This document shows, piece by piece, positions 52,004-60,605 of a DNA stretch of 64,000 nucleotides (the first letter of the stretch is position 1; each line of letters opens with the position of its first letter). A program made the position numbers and the translations under genes. The DNA is from Desulfovibrio sp. (GTDB lineage Bacteria > Desulfobacterota > Desulfovibrionia > Desulfovibrionales > Desulfovibrionaceae): contig JAQYWK010000001.1 of NCBI GenBank assembly GCA_030145055.1, forward strand, positions 868,001 through 932,000. Direction: 5' to 3'. A model generated the notes under the pieces. That model worked only from the letters and a program-made list of their open reading frames with translations. It did not search any database and was not told the origin of the DNA.

Positions 52004-53986
52004 ATGAGCAAAAATAAAATTCATGTTCTTCCTGCCGCGCTTAGAAACCAAATTGCGGCTGGTGAAGTTGTCGAACGTCCCTCTAGTGTGGTTAAAGAGC
52101 TTGTAGAAAACTCTATTGACGCCGGAAGCACTCAAGTTGATGTTGTTGTTGAGCGTGGCGGTCAGGGGCTTCTTTTTGTTCGCGATAATGGATTTGGCAT
52201 ATTGGCCGATGAATTGAATCTTGCAGTAACAAGGCATGCGACAAGTAAAATTTCAGGGGTTGAAGACCTTTCAACCATTACAAGCTTTGGATTTAGAGGT
52301 GAGGCTCTTCCAAGTATTGCTTCTGTCTCCAGATTTAAAATGAGTTCTTGCACTGCAGGTTCGCCCGAAGGGTGGTTCATAAATGTTGAGGCCGGAGATG
52401 TAATTGATGAAGGCCCAGCCGCTATGCCGGAAGGAACATCTGTTGAAGTTAAGGATCTTTTTTATAATGTTCCGGCTAGGCTTAAATTCTTAAAGACCGA
52501 GTCAACAGAAGCTCGTCGTTGTAATCAGGTTTTATTTAAAATTAGTCTTTCAAATCTGGAAGCAGGCTTTTCTTTCGTTTCAAACGGTAGAGAGCAATTT
52601 CGCCTTCCAGCGGCTCAAACTCTTCCGGAAAGATTATCCGTATTCTGGCCTCGTAATATATGCGAATCGCTATTAGATTTCTCTCATGAAGTCGGAGAAA
52701 TGAAAATTTCAGGATGTGCGGGGATTCCGTCTGTTGCGCAGGGGCGTGCTGATAGAATTATTATGTTTGTAAACGGACGACCAGTTCAGGATAAGTTGCT
52801 GCTTAGTGCCATTCGAGGTGCATACAAGGGCAGGCTCATTTCCCGCGAATATCCACAGGCGGTTGTTTTTCTTACCCTTCCACCCGAGTTGGTAGATGTG
52901 AATGTGCATCCTGCAAAGATGGAAGTTCGTTTTCAGGATGAAAGATCAATATACAGCATTATACACAATGGTATTTCTCAGGTGCTTTCACGCTATGAAC
53001 TTGGTGTCATTGAAGGTGATGATTCTTCCGGCTCGGAAGGTCTTTTCTCCGGAACACGTTCGGCAGTAAAAGAAGGGTCGAGGGCAACGCACACTTCTCT
53101 GCCTATTGAGCCGCGAGCCAAATTTCCCAGTTGGAATGAGTTTAAGAATACGGATTTTTCAAATGAACCTGATTCTGACTCCCAAGCGAGATCTCAGCCA
53201 GTTGATGATCGTTTTGGACGCACTGATTTTACCGCTCTGGGTCATGCCGGGAGTAATTATCAGCCTGCATATGTAAACGAACAGTATGTGGGTTATAACG
53301 CGCATGGCGGTCAGGGGGCACAGATTGAATCACCAAATAGGGGGTTCACGGAAGCTTTAGAAAAATCAGGAGCGGTTCCCGTTGAGGTTTCTCTTCGTGG
53401 TTCTGGAGAATCCGCGCCCCGGAGCCTGTACGTACCAGGAACGTTTATCGAGTATTTAGGACAAGTTGCCGATACTTATCTGGTACTTAAACTTGTAAAC
53501 GGGTCACTTGGTCTGCTTGATCAGCATGCTGCCCATGAGCGCATCATTTATTATAATATGCGTGCTGAGCGGACGAAGGGCGATTCACGCCCACTTGCAA
53601 TCCCGATTGAACTCACTCTGCATACAAGTGAAGTTCCAAAAGTGCAGGACATGTGGGAAGAATTGCGTAGTGCCGGATTTATGCTCGAACTTGAGGGTGG
53701 CTTGAGTCTTTCTATGCGGGGTATACCTCCATCGCTTGAAACTGGTGAAGCTAAAGAGTATCTAAAAGCAGCTATCAGTGGACAGGCCAAGAGTCTGGAT
53801 GACTTGTGGATCATGCTTTCATGTAAATCTGCTATTAAGGCGAATCAGTCTTTGGCGGTTGATGAGGCTCTTGCCTTACTTGAGGCTTGGGTAAAATGTC
53901 CGCAACGGGAGTATTGTCCACACGGCAGGCCTGTTATGATTAGTTGGTCTTTTTCCGATATGGAAAAATTGTTTAAGCGCAAATAG
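52004..53986 (+). CDS. mutL: DNA mismatch repair protein MutL
   Basis: A 660-residue GHKL ATPase: ENSIDAG (motif I), DNGFGI (II), and GFRGEALPSIAS (III), then a long Pro/Ser-rich linker (about residues 340-480) and a C-terminal dimerisation domain. The endonuclease motif D-Q-H-A-x2-E-x4-E is present only as DQHAAHERIIYY, with Tyr at the last Glu position, while SCKSAIKA and CPHGRP match the other endonuclease motifs. AAGGA lies upstream of the ATG. Confidence 0.93.
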   Translation: MSKNKIHVLPAALRNQIAAGEVVERPSSVVKELVENSIDAGSTQVDVVVERGGQGLLFVRDNGFGILADELNLAVTRHATSKISGVEDLSTITSFGFRGEALPSIASVSRFKMSSCTAGSPEGWFINVEAGDVIDEGPAAMPEGTSVEVKDLFYNVPARLKFLKTESTEARRCNQVLFKISLSNLEAGFSFVSNGREQFRLPAAQTLPERLSVFWPRNICESLLDFSHEVGEMKISGCAGIPSVAQGRADRIIMFVNGRPVQDKLLLSAIRGAYKGRLISREYPQAVVFLTLPPELVDVNVHPAKMEVRFQDERSIYSIIHNGISQVLSRYELGVIEGDDSSGSEGLFSGTRSAVKEGSRATHTSLPIEPRAKFPSWNEFKNTDFSNEPDSDSQARSQPVDDRFGRTDFTALGHAGSNYQPAYVNEQYVGYNAHGGQGAQIESPNRGFTEALEKSGAVPVEVSLRGSGESAPRSLYVPGTFIEYLGQVADTYLVLKLVNGSLGLLDQHAAHERIIYYNMRAERTKGDSRPLAIPIELTLHTSEVPKVQDMWEELRSAGFMLELEGGLSLSMRGIPPSLETGEAKEYLKAAISGQAKSLDDLWIMLSCKSAIKANQSLAVDEALALLEAWVKCPQREYCPHGRPVMISWSFSDMEKLFKRK

Positions 53987-54016
53987 AATTTTTTGAAACA
54001 GGCATACGGTAAATTT

Positions 54017-55141
54017 ATGGCAATTGAATATAACACATTTGAAGTCGAAGTTGATCTTGGCGCAATACGCAATAATTATAAATTTCTTTGCGAGAAAGGG
54101 CATAATGTCTACGGCGTTATTAAGGCGGATGCTTATGGTCACGGGTTGATTCCTGTTGCGCGCGCCCTAGAAAGTGAGGGAGCTGATACTTTCGCCGTTG
54201 GCACAGTCGCAGAGGGTGTAAAACTACGTACAAGCGGGTGTAGTAAACGGATTATTGCCTTGCTTGGACCTCTCGATGAGGCCGATTGTATTGGGATTGT
54301 TGATAACAGAATAATCCCTTTTGTCGGTTGTTTTGAGCAGCTTGAATTACTGGGGTCGGTTGCTAATAATCGAAAATCGGAGATTGGAGTAAGCTTAAAA
54401 TTCGATACTGGAATGGCGCGTCTGGGATTTAGTTCAGCTGATTTGCCGGAGCTGATTGAAAGGCTTAAAGAGTTGCCGCTAATCCGCCCAGTAATGGCTA
54501 GTTCGCATCTTGCAACCTCTGATGATCCGGCATACGAAGAGTATGTTGAAGAGCAGGTAGCGAAGTTTCGACGTGTTTTGGATCTGCTCGATTCTTCAGG
54601 GTTTTCCGTGGAACCTAGTCTAGCTAATTCCGCCGGAATTTTGAAACATGATCAAATAAATTTTTGTGCACAGCGTGGTGGCATCGCTTTATATGGTGGA
54701 AATCCTTTTTGCGGAACAGAATGGGAAAATCTAGGGGCGCGGCTGAAGCCTGCTATGCAAGTCAGCACAAAGATAGCTTCTGTTCATAAGCTCAAAAAGG
54801 GGCAGACAATTAGCTACGGATGCACATATACAGCCGAGAAGGATATGACTGTTGCTATTGTCTGCGCTGGGTATGCAGACGGTTACAGTAGAAATCTGTC
54901 AAATAACGGTTGGATGTGTATTAATGGTCAGCGGGCAAAGATTTTGGGCCGTGTGTGCATGCAGCTTACTGCCGTGGATGTCAGCTCTATTTCTGATGTT
55001 AAATTCGGGGATATTGCTTATTTGCTTGGCGGCGAAGGGCACGGGGCTATAAGTCCCGAAGAATTGGCCACTTGGTGGGGAACAATTACTTATGAAGTTT
55101 TCTGTATTTTGGGTCTGAACCCGAAGAGTTATATAGAATAA
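54017..55141 (+). CDS. alr: Alanine racemase
   Basis: A 374-residue PLP enzyme. The cofactor lysine lies in VIKADAYGHG and the second catalytic Tyr lies in the region ISYGCTYTAEKDM; CAGYADGYSRNL is the conserved follow-up. It makes D-alanine for peptidoglycan. I start at the ATG, although the frame is open to a TTG at 53993. It is 30 bp downstream of mutL, so the two may share a transcript. Confidence 0.93.
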   Translation: MAIEYNTFEVEVDLGAIRNNYKFLCEKGHNVYGVIKADAYGHGLIPVARALESEGADTFAVGTVAEGVKLRTSGCSKRIIALLGPLDEADCIGIVDNRIIPFVGCFEQLELLGSVANNRKSEIGVSLKFDTGMARLGFSSADLPELIERLKELPLIRPVMASSHLATSDDPAYEEYVEEQVAKFRRVLDLLDSSGFSVEPSLANSAGILKHDQINFCAQRGGIALYGGNPFCGTEWENLGARLKPAMQVSTKIASVHKLKKGQTISYGCTYTAEKDMTVAIVCAGYADGYSRNLSNNGWMCINGQRAKILGRVCMQLTAVDVSSISDVKFGDIAYLLGGEGHGAISPEELATWWGTITYEVFCILGLNPKSYIE

Positions 55142-55192
55142 AATGCGAAGACGCTTCGATCGGAAGCAAAACTGTTTCAGGAGGATATTACT

Positions 55193-55384
55193 ATGAGTGC
55201 TTGGAGAGTAGCTGAAAGCCATCCCCTTAAGGATGTTGATCCCGCAGAGCTTAGATACAAATGGGAAGAAGTCGCGATTGATATGGCTCTTATTCCTGCA
55301 AACAATGTCCGCGTTTATATCGAAGACGGAATTGTCCGTATCGAAGTAAGCACAGAGCTATACAACTGTATGGCCGGAATTTAG
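55193..55384 (+). CDS. Small hypothetical protein
   Basis: A 63-residue protein (MSAWRVAESHPLKDV... ending ELYNCMAGI). A strong AGGAGG ribosome site sits seven bases before the ATG and a hairpin follows, so this is a real, well-expressed small gene. It is acidic, without membrane helix, and has mixed beta strands (NVRVYIEDGIVRIEVS). I do not recognise a family. Confidence 0.75.
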   Translation: MSAWRVAESHPLKDVDPAELRYKWEEVAIDMALIPANNVRVYIEDGIVRIEVSTELYNCMAGI

Positions 55385-55387
55385 TTG

Positions 55388-55421
55388 TTAAGGGGTAGTT
55401 CTTTACGGAACTGCCCCTTAA
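55388..55421 (+). terminator. Terminator-like hairpin after the small gene
   Basis: TTAAGGGGTAGTTC and GGAACTGCCCCTTAA, 5-base loop; only a weak T run follows. Confidence 0.65.
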
Positions 55422-55465
55422 TGCTTTAATAAGAAAAATAAATCTTATCGGAGGCTATTCCACCC

Positions 55466-56620
55466 ATGTTTATGAAAAAAGCAGTTATTATTTCATGTTT
55501 GATTATGATGATGCTTTCCGCTTTGGGTGGATGTTCCGGTGAAAAAGAAGCCAGTGGGCCCGAACTTCGAGTTGGGGTGATTGGTGTCACCAGCGGTGAG
55601 TTGTTCCGAAAAGGTACATATATACTTGCCGCTGCAAGATACGCCGTTGATGAAGTTAACGCTGAGGGCGGTGTTGATATTTCCGGCGTTAAGCATTCTG
55701 TAAAAATATTTCCTGTTGATAGTGGTGGCTCTCCAGAAATTGCCACACAAATGGCCTTACGCCTGATTGATCAGGATAAAGTCTCTGTAATAATTGGCGG
55801 AGCAAGTAGCGGCGTTGCTTTAGCCATAGCCGAAGTTTGTGAGAAAAAGAAAGTTCCGTTCATCACTCCTGTTGCCAGCACGAATAAGCTCACTGCATAT
55901 AAATACGCATTTAGAGTTTCATATACTAATTCCGTACAGGCTTCGGCTCTGGCACAGTTTGTCAGTTCAAAGCTTAAAAACGAATCTGTGGCTATTTTAT
56001 ATGGTGTAGAGAACCCCTATAGTGTTGAATTAGCGACCCTTTTTAAAAATAATTATGCCAAGCGTGGTGGGGCTGTAGTTGCTTTTGAAAGCTATCCGGC
56101 TGGGTCTCGGAAATACGAAGTGCAATTAAAGAAGATAGTTGCGGCCAAGCCTAAAATTTTATTCCTGCCGAATAATACGAAAAAAATACAGATACAGGCT
56201 CGTCGGGCTAGACAGTTGGGGTTTAAGGGAATCCTCCTAGGCAGTGATTCATGGGATCCTGTGGATTTGCTTAGAAACGATATTTTCAAAAATAGCTACT
56301 TCACCGATCATTGGTTTCCAGGTCTTCCAATTCCCGGTTCCGCAAAATTTGAAGCTGACTATAAGAAAAAGAATGGTGTGGACCCAACTGAGCTGGAAGC
56401 ATTGACTTATGATGCTGCCATGTCCGTTTTCGCCGCTATCAAAAAGGACCATTCTGATGATCCTGTCGCCATCCACGATAGTTTAGTGGATATGCCACCA
56501 TTTGCCGGAGTGACGGGTAAATTTGACTACAACAATAACGGTGATCCAGCTAAAGATGTGTTTATCTCACACCTTAAAGATGGTCATGTCGTTCTTGCTG
56601 ATACTGTTTTTGTAGAATAG
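55466..56620 (+). CDS. Branched-chain amino acid-type ABC substrate-binding lipoprotein
   Basis: A 384-residue periplasmic binding protein (Peripla_BP_6/LivJ-like). It begins with a signal peptide ending in the lipobox LGGC (Cys about residue 23), then RVGVIGVTSGELFRKG and AVDEVNAEGGVDI. The middle part contains VSVIIGGASSGVALAIAEV and FITPVASTNKLT. A lipid anchor in the inner or outer membrane is expected. GGAGG precedes the ATG. No permease or ATPase genes are next to it, so it is an orphan binding protein. Confidence 0.88.
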   Translation: MFMKKAVIISCLIMMMLSALGGCSGEKEASGPELRVGVIGVTSGELFRKGTYILAAARYAVDEVNAEGGVDISGVKHSVKIFPVDSGGSPEIATQMALRLIDQDKVSVIIGGASSGVALAIAEVCEKKKVPFITPVASTNKLTAYKYAFRVSYTNSVQASALAQFVSSKLKNESVAILYGVENPYSVELATLFKNNYAKRGGAVVAFESYPAGSRKYEVQLKKIVAAKPKILFLPNNTKKIQIQARRARQLGFKGILLGSDSWDPVDLLRNDIFKNSYFTDHWFPGLPIPGSAKFEADYKKKNGVDPTELEALTYDAAMSVFAAIKKDHSDDPVAIHDSLVDMPPFAGVTGKFDYNNNGDPAKDVFISHLKDGHVVLADTVFVE

Positions 56621-56637
56621 TTAATTTATATTTTAAA

Positions 56638-57219
56638 CTATAGAGCTTCCGCAAGAGTTCTTCCTGCAAGTCTAGCTTCTTCCATGATATTTTCATGGTT
56701 GGCTATTATCCCTTTGTCGAAGAGGTTCAGGACTGAAATTTCGCTCACTATCTCGTATCCGAAAGCTTCGAGTGGAAGGCGCATTGCCTCTAAAGTAAAT
56801 CCCATATCTTTTTTGTGTGCCTGTTCGGCGACTGCTCCGATTACTGCTTTTCGTCCTTGTCCAGCAAGTCTGCTTGACCAGCCTCTAGGGCGCGAGTCCG
56901 TGAAATCATAGTAACAATACATGCGGTCGATAAAAGCTTTTATCCATGCCGTTACATTATAGTTATGTACGGGTGAGATAAGAACCAATCCTTTGGACTC
57001 TTCAATAAGCGGATATAATGTAGTCATGCCATCATCAAACATGATGCAGGCTTTTGCTTTTCGGCACGCTTCGCACCCTACGCATGGGTCATATTTCAGA
57101 TCGCGCAAATGAATCGCATTGGTGGCAACTCCAACTTCCTGCGCACCTGCTAACACGGCTTGAAGCATGGTGTGCGAATTTCCTTTCTTTCTTGGGCTAC
57201 CTTCAATTGCGGTGATCAT
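56638..57219 (-). CDS. Iron-sulfur flavoprotein / NAD(P)H-dependent FMN reductase-like
   Basis: A 193-residue flavodoxin-fold protein. Phosphate-binding loop GSPRKKGNSHTM, then YDPCVGCEACRKAKACIMFDDG carrying a compact four-cysteine cluster motif, and SPVHNYNVTAWIKAFIDR for FMN. Such iron-sulfur flavoproteins transfer electrons or reduce oxygen and peroxide in anaerobes. I start at the ATG with AAGGAA upstream rather than six codons earlier. It converges with the ABC binding-protein gene. Confidence 0.85.
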   Translation of the reverse strand: MITAIEGSPRKKGNSHTMLQAVLAGAQEVGVATNAIHLRDLKYDPCVGCEACRKAKACIMFDDGMTTLYPLIEESKGLVLISPVHNYNVTAWIKAFIDRMYCYYDFTDSRPRGWSSRLAGQGRKAVIGAVAEQAHKKDMGFTLEAMRLPLEAFGYEIVSEISVLNLFDKGIIANHENIMEEARLAGRTLAEAL

Positions 57220-57291
57220 TATATTTCCTTGCTGCAATTGTTTGAACGGTTGTAGGCGAATGCTATATCTTGAGCTCGCGTGGCAAGAGGA

Positions 57292-57329
57292 AAATCGGCT
57301 TCAACCACAGTTGTAGTTGAAGCCGATTT
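57292..57329 (-). terminator. Strong hairpin terminator after the SDR gene
   Basis: A perfect 14-bp stem (AAATCGGCTTCAAC with GTTGAAGCCGATTT) with a 10-base loop, TTTT follows on the minus strand. It separates the SDR gene from the flavoprotein gene downstream. Confidence 0.8.
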
Positions 57330-57354
57330 GAGAATCGATATGTGATTTATATTT

Positions 57355-58077
57355 CTATTGTGGTTGCCCTGTAGGGGCGATTACTATTTCGCGTACACAT
57401 ACATTCTGCGGCTGTTGATATGCGAACATGATTGCGCCCGCAATATCATTCGGCACAAGAACAGAGCCCATCGCCTTTTTAAATTCGTTATATCCACTAA
57501 TGATTTCGTCTGATGTTGTATGGCTGAGTAGTTCAGTTTCAACAACGCCGGGCGCGATGGTGACGAGGCGTACATTTGATCCGCAAACCTCTTCGCGAAT
57601 GTTCTCAGTCATTGCGTGCACGGCAAATTTAGTACCGCAGTATGCAGCGTGTTCGGGAAAAGTTTTTCTTCCTGCGACAGAACTGATATTTACGATAGTC
57701 CCGCCTTGTCTTGCTTTCATCTCTGAGATGACAGCTTTAACTCCGTTCAAAACGCCCATTACGTTCACATCAAACATAGCTTTCCATTCAGATGGATCTT
57801 GGGTGTCTATAGCGCCAAGAAGCATTAAGCCCGCACAGTTAACGAGGCAGTCTGTTTGACCATATTTCGCTTCAGCTTTTTTTACAGCTGATTTGAACGA
57901 TTCGAGATTTGTAACATCAACTTTTTCGCACATGGTGTTTGGTAAGCCAAGAGCTTCCAACCTTTCAACCCGGCGAGCCAGCAAAAGCAGAGGATGCCCG
58001 GCAAGTGAAAATACTTTTGCTGTTGCTTCTCCGATGCCTGAACTTGCTCCGGTAATAACTATAAGTTCTTTGCCCAT
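57355..58077 (-). CDS. SDR-family oxidoreductase (YdfG-like)
   Basis: A 240-residue classical SDR: ITGASSGIGEATAKVF, NCAGLMLLG, IVNISSVAGRKTFPEHAAYCGTKF with catalytic Ser, Tyr-x3-Lys (Y-C-G-T-K). The C-terminal part (PNDIAGAIMFAYQQPQNVCVREIVIAPT) is typical of YdfG-like enzymes acting on hydroxy acids such as L-allo-threonine or 3-hydroxypropionate. The substrate is not readable. Well-separated single gene. Confidence 0.88.
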   Translation of the reverse strand: MGKELIVITGASSGIGEATAKVFSLAGHPLLLLARRVERLEALGLPNTMCEKVDVTNLESFKSAVKKAEAKYGQTDCLVNCAGLMLLGAIDTQDPSEWKAMFDVNVMGVLNGVKAVISEMKARQGGTIVNISSVAGRKTFPEHAAYCGTKFAVHAMTENIREEVCGSNVRLVTIAPGVVETELLSHTTSDEIISGYNEFKKAMGSVLVPNDIAGAIMFAYQQPQNVCVREIVIAPTGQPQ

Positions 58078-58212
58078 TTAATGGATCCTTTTGTTTATGT
58101 TAAATGTGAAATTATAAAATTAAGAAAAACTAGTATGTGATAGATGAATTAACGCGTCAACAAAGATAGGAATAAAATGGGGAGTATCTTGAAATAGTGG
58201 AGAATAAAAGAG

Positions 58213-58248
58213 TAATGGCTCGCAAAAGATGAATTTTGCGAGCCATTA
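58213..58248 (-). terminator. Terminator after mrpORP
   Basis: TAATGGCTCGCAAAA and TTTTGCGAGCCATTA around a 6-base loop; a T-rich tract (CTCTTTTATT) follows on the minus strand. It ends the orp operon. Confidence 0.85.
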
Positions 58249-58298
58249 ACACTTATGGAGTAAGGATGCGGTGAACTAGTAAACTTTGAATGGCTGAA

Positions 58299-59552
58299 TT
58301 AGTGATCGCAGGTGTTCTGACCTGTGACAAGAGAGCCTGCCAAGTAATTGGCAACTACGTTTTCAGGTGATTCAGCTGGAGCGCCGACAACGACTCTTAC
58401 GCCGGCATCAGTAAACATGGTCTGCGCTTTTGCGCCCATGCCGCCAGCAAGAACAAGGTTGACGCCCTGCTCTGCAATCCACTTAGGGATAACGCCAGGT
58501 TCGTGTGGTGGAGGAGTTTCCATGTTTGTGGCAACAACTCCTTTTGTCAGGGTATCAACGTCAACCATTGCAAACTGTTCGCAATGACCGAAATGCATGG
58601 CAAGCTTACCTGCTGCAACAGGGACAGCGATTCTGACCATGCCGTTTTTGCCTGAGAGATCTTCTAGAGTAGGCATTTTTAAATTTTCTTGTAAAGTTTC
58701 AGCAAGGTTTAGCAAAGGCTTGATAATCGCACCTAATGCTTGGCCTGTTGCTCCGTCATGATCAACTCTGACAATAGGGTAGCCCTCATCGCCTGAACGA
58801 CCAACTTCAGGGTCGAGTGGGATTCTTCCGAGGAAGTTTACGCCCATTTCTTTTGCGAGATCTTCTCCGCCGCCAGTATTGAAAATGTTGTGAATGCTGC
58901 CGCAATCAGGGCAGACGAATCCACTCATATTTTCAACAATACCAAGGACTGGATTCCCGACCTGTTTGCAGAAGTTCACAGAGCGGCGAACATCATCAAT
59001 GGCCACGCCCTGCGGAGTTGTTACAATGATAGCCTGTGCATCTGGTCCTAATGTCTGCAATGCGGAAAGAGGCTCGTCGCCTGTTCCAGGAGGGCAGTCA
59101 ACGATGAGGAAATCAAGATCATTCCACGCTACGTCCTGAACGAATTGCTTGATCATGCCGATTTTAACAGGTCCACGCCAGATAACTGGCTCATCTTTGC
59201 TAGGGAGCATGAATCCGAGGGACATAACCCACAGGTTTTTGCTGTATGAAATAGGTTCGATAATTTCGTGACCGATGTGAGGCTGCTGGCCTTCTAGGCT
59301 CATTAATCTAGGAATACTTGGTCCGTGAACATCAATGTCAAGTAGTCCGACCTGTTTGCCTGTAAGAGATAAAGCTACGGCAATGTTTGTTGCCACGGTG
59401 CTTTTACCTACGCCGCCTTTACCTGAGATAACGACGATCTTGTGTTTAATTCTGGCAAGTGTCTTTTTCATTTTCATATCTTCAGGGCTGCAGCCTTCAG
59501 ATGAACATCCTGAACCGGAGGAAGAACAGCTTCCGCACGCTTGATCGCTCAT
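58299..59552 (-). CDS. MrpORP: Mrp/NBP35 ATPase fused to an ORP/NifX-like domain
   Basis: A 417-residue protein. The N-terminus is cysteine-rich (CGSCSSSGSGCSSEGC), followed by the Mrp P-loop VVISGKGGVGKST at residues 41-52, DIDVHGPSIPRL, and the CxxC cluster site VCPDCG near residue 215. Residues about 305-417 form a dinitrogenase iron-molybdenum cofactor-like domain (VRIAVPVAAGKLAMHFGHCEQF). Known family: MrpORP of Desulfovibrio, an iron-sulfur cluster carrier. The GGGAG ribosome site supports the start. Last gene of the orp1 operon. Confidence 0.93.
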   Translation of the reverse strand: MSDQACGSCSSSGSGCSSEGCSPEDMKMKKTLARIKHKIVVISGKGGVGKSTVATNIAVALSLTGKQVGLLDIDVHGPSIPRLMSLEGQQPHIGHEIIEPISYSKNLWVMSLGFMLPSKDEPVIWRGPVKIGMIKQFVQDVAWNDLDFLIVDCPPGTGDEPLSALQTLGPDAQAIIVTTPQGVAIDDVRRSVNFCKQVGNPVLGIVENMSGFVCPDCGSIHNIFNTGGGEDLAKEMGVNFLGRIPLDPEVGRSGDEGYPIVRVDHDGATGQALGAIIKPLLNLAETLQENLKMPTLEDLSGKNGMVRIAVPVAAGKLAMHFGHCEQFAMVDVDTLTKGVVATNMETPPPHEPGVIPKWIAEQGVNLVLAGGMGAKAQTMFTDAGVRVVVGAPAESPENVVANYLAGSLVTGQNTCDH

Positions 59553-59628
59553 TTATAATCTCCCGCCCCTGAAAGTAGGGGGTTATGTTTAGTAGCTAAA
59601 GAAATATCCAGTAGAAAGTAAGACTTGT

Positions 59629-59654
59629 CGTGGTGATGTCAATGCATCACCACG
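59629..59654 (-). repeat. Perfect 10-bp inverted repeat between orp and mrpORP
   Basis: CGTGGTGATG and CATCACCACG around a 6-base loop, with no T run on the minus strand. It may set the mRNA ratio between ORP and MrpORP by processing or partial termination. Confidence 0.6.
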
Positions 59655-59669
59655 TTTGAATCTATTCGC

Positions 59670-60029
59670 CTACCAATGTCCGTCTTTGTCTGCGCCTGCT
59701 GCGGCTACAAGTTTGCCGTCTTTATATGCCGCAAAAGCTTCGGCAACTGTTCCGCCTTCGATAAGGTGAACTGAGATTGAGCCTTTGTCTAAAGCAGTAA
59801 AAGCCTTCGGGCCGACGTGACCTGTGATGATGGCCTTTGCGCCTGTTGCTGCTACATTCTGTGCAGACTGGATTCCTGCACCCTGAGCAGCATTCAGATT
59901 CTGAGTGTTGTCTATGAATTCATGTGAATCATTTTCGGTATCAAAAATCATGAAACCTTTTGCCCGGCCAAAACGAGGATCGACAAGGTTTGTTAGTTCG
60001 CAGCCTTGGCAGCTAATTGCAATTTTCAT
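59670..60029 (-). CDS. orp: Orange protein ORP (NifX/NifB-domain molybdenum-copper cluster protein)
   Basis: A 119-residue small NifX-like protein: ISCQGCELTNLVDPRFGRAKGF, where the two early cysteines and the fold match ORP, and HVGPKAFTALDKGSISVHLI. ORP of Desulfovibrio carries a Cu-Mo cluster and is part of a complex suggested to influence septum placement. AAGGAG precedes the ATG, one base after the preceding gene. Confidence 0.9.
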   Translation of the reverse strand: MKIAISCQGCELTNLVDPRFGRAKGFMIFDTENDSHEFIDNTQNLNAAQGAGIQSAQNVAATGAKAIITGHVGPKAFTALDKGSISVHLIEGGTVAEAFAAYKDGKLVAAAGADKDGHW

Positions 60030-60030
60030 T

Positions 60031-60474
60031 TTATTTCTCCTTGAGCCTGTGGTTGGAAGGATTATTTTGGGTGCGGTTTTGTTTGCACCGGCCGTTTTGC
60101 CTTACTCTGCCAGAGCAGCCCGGCATTATGAATTTCTCAAGCTGTCCTAGTCTGTAAGCTTCAAGAACTTCATTAATTGTTCCCCTGACCCAGGGGATAA
60201 CTTTAATTCCGGCTTGTTCCAGAGTGTTTCTGGTGCAGCCGCAAATTGCTCCGCATATTAAAGATGTTGCCCCGCAGGTCAAAGTGGCGGATGTCCTGTC
60301 CTTTGGGTCTTTTGAGGGAAGGGATAGGAGACCTACGGGGCAAATTTTATGGTCGTTAATCTGGAACATCTGGAGTTCCGTAGTACTGTCAAATACAGAG
60401 GCCAGCCTGTCTTCGTAGCAGGCCAAACAAAGCGTTTCCGCATTATTTGTTGTGTATTGTTTTTGTCCTCTCAT
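60031..60474 (-). CDS. DVU2107-like NifX/NifB-domain protein, first gene of orp1
   Basis: A ~147-residue protein with a NifX-like fold: CYEDRLASVFDSTTELQMFQI, then CGATSLICGAICGCTR (three to four cysteines that could bind metal), and FIMPGCSGRVRQNGRCKQN at the C-terminus. The ATG at 60474 is the first codon compatible with the sigma54 promoter at 60488-60501; the frame is open upstream to a TTG at 60519, which would place the promoter inside the gene. The gene corresponds by position to DVU2107 of D. vulgaris. Confidence 0.75.
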   Translation of the reverse strand: MRGQKQYTTNNAETLCLACYEDRLASVFDSTTELQMFQINDHKICPVGLLSLPSKDPKDRTSATLTCGATSLICGAICGCTRNTLEQAGIKVIPWVRGTINEVLEAYRLGQLEKFIMPGCSGRVRQNGRCKQNRTQNNPSNHRLKEK

Positions 60475-60487
60475 GGTCTTGAGTAAA

Positions 60488-60501
60488 GCATGAGGCGTGC
60501 C
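60488..60501 (-). promoter_or_regulatory. Sigma54 promoter of the orp1 operon
   Basis: GGCACGCCTCATGC on the minus strand: the invariant GG and GC with ten bases between, close to the TGGCACG-N4-TTGC consensus. A transcription start near 60476 follows. The neighbouring sigma54 activator supports it. Confidence 0.78.
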
Positions 60502-60568
60502 TGAACAAACAATGTTCAATATTGTAAGTGTTTAGCTGTATATATAGGTGGAGGGGAAGTTGTCTCGA

Positions 60569-60583
60569 GGCGTTTTATGCGCC
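60569..60583. promoter_or_regulatory. Possible activator-binding dyad upstream of the sigma54 promoter
   Basis: GGCG-N7-CGCC dyad, about 70-80 bp upstream of the -24 element, where enhancer sites for sigma54 activators usually lie. It lies just outside the 3' end of the activator gene. Confidence 0.45.
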
Positions 60584-60605
60584 GCATGTTTTTAGAGTGG
60601 GCTAG

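Noticed and set aside
60475-60519. TTG start for the first orp1 gene
   Set aside because: It would put the sigma54 promoter inside the gene; I use ATG at 60474 and flag the conflict.
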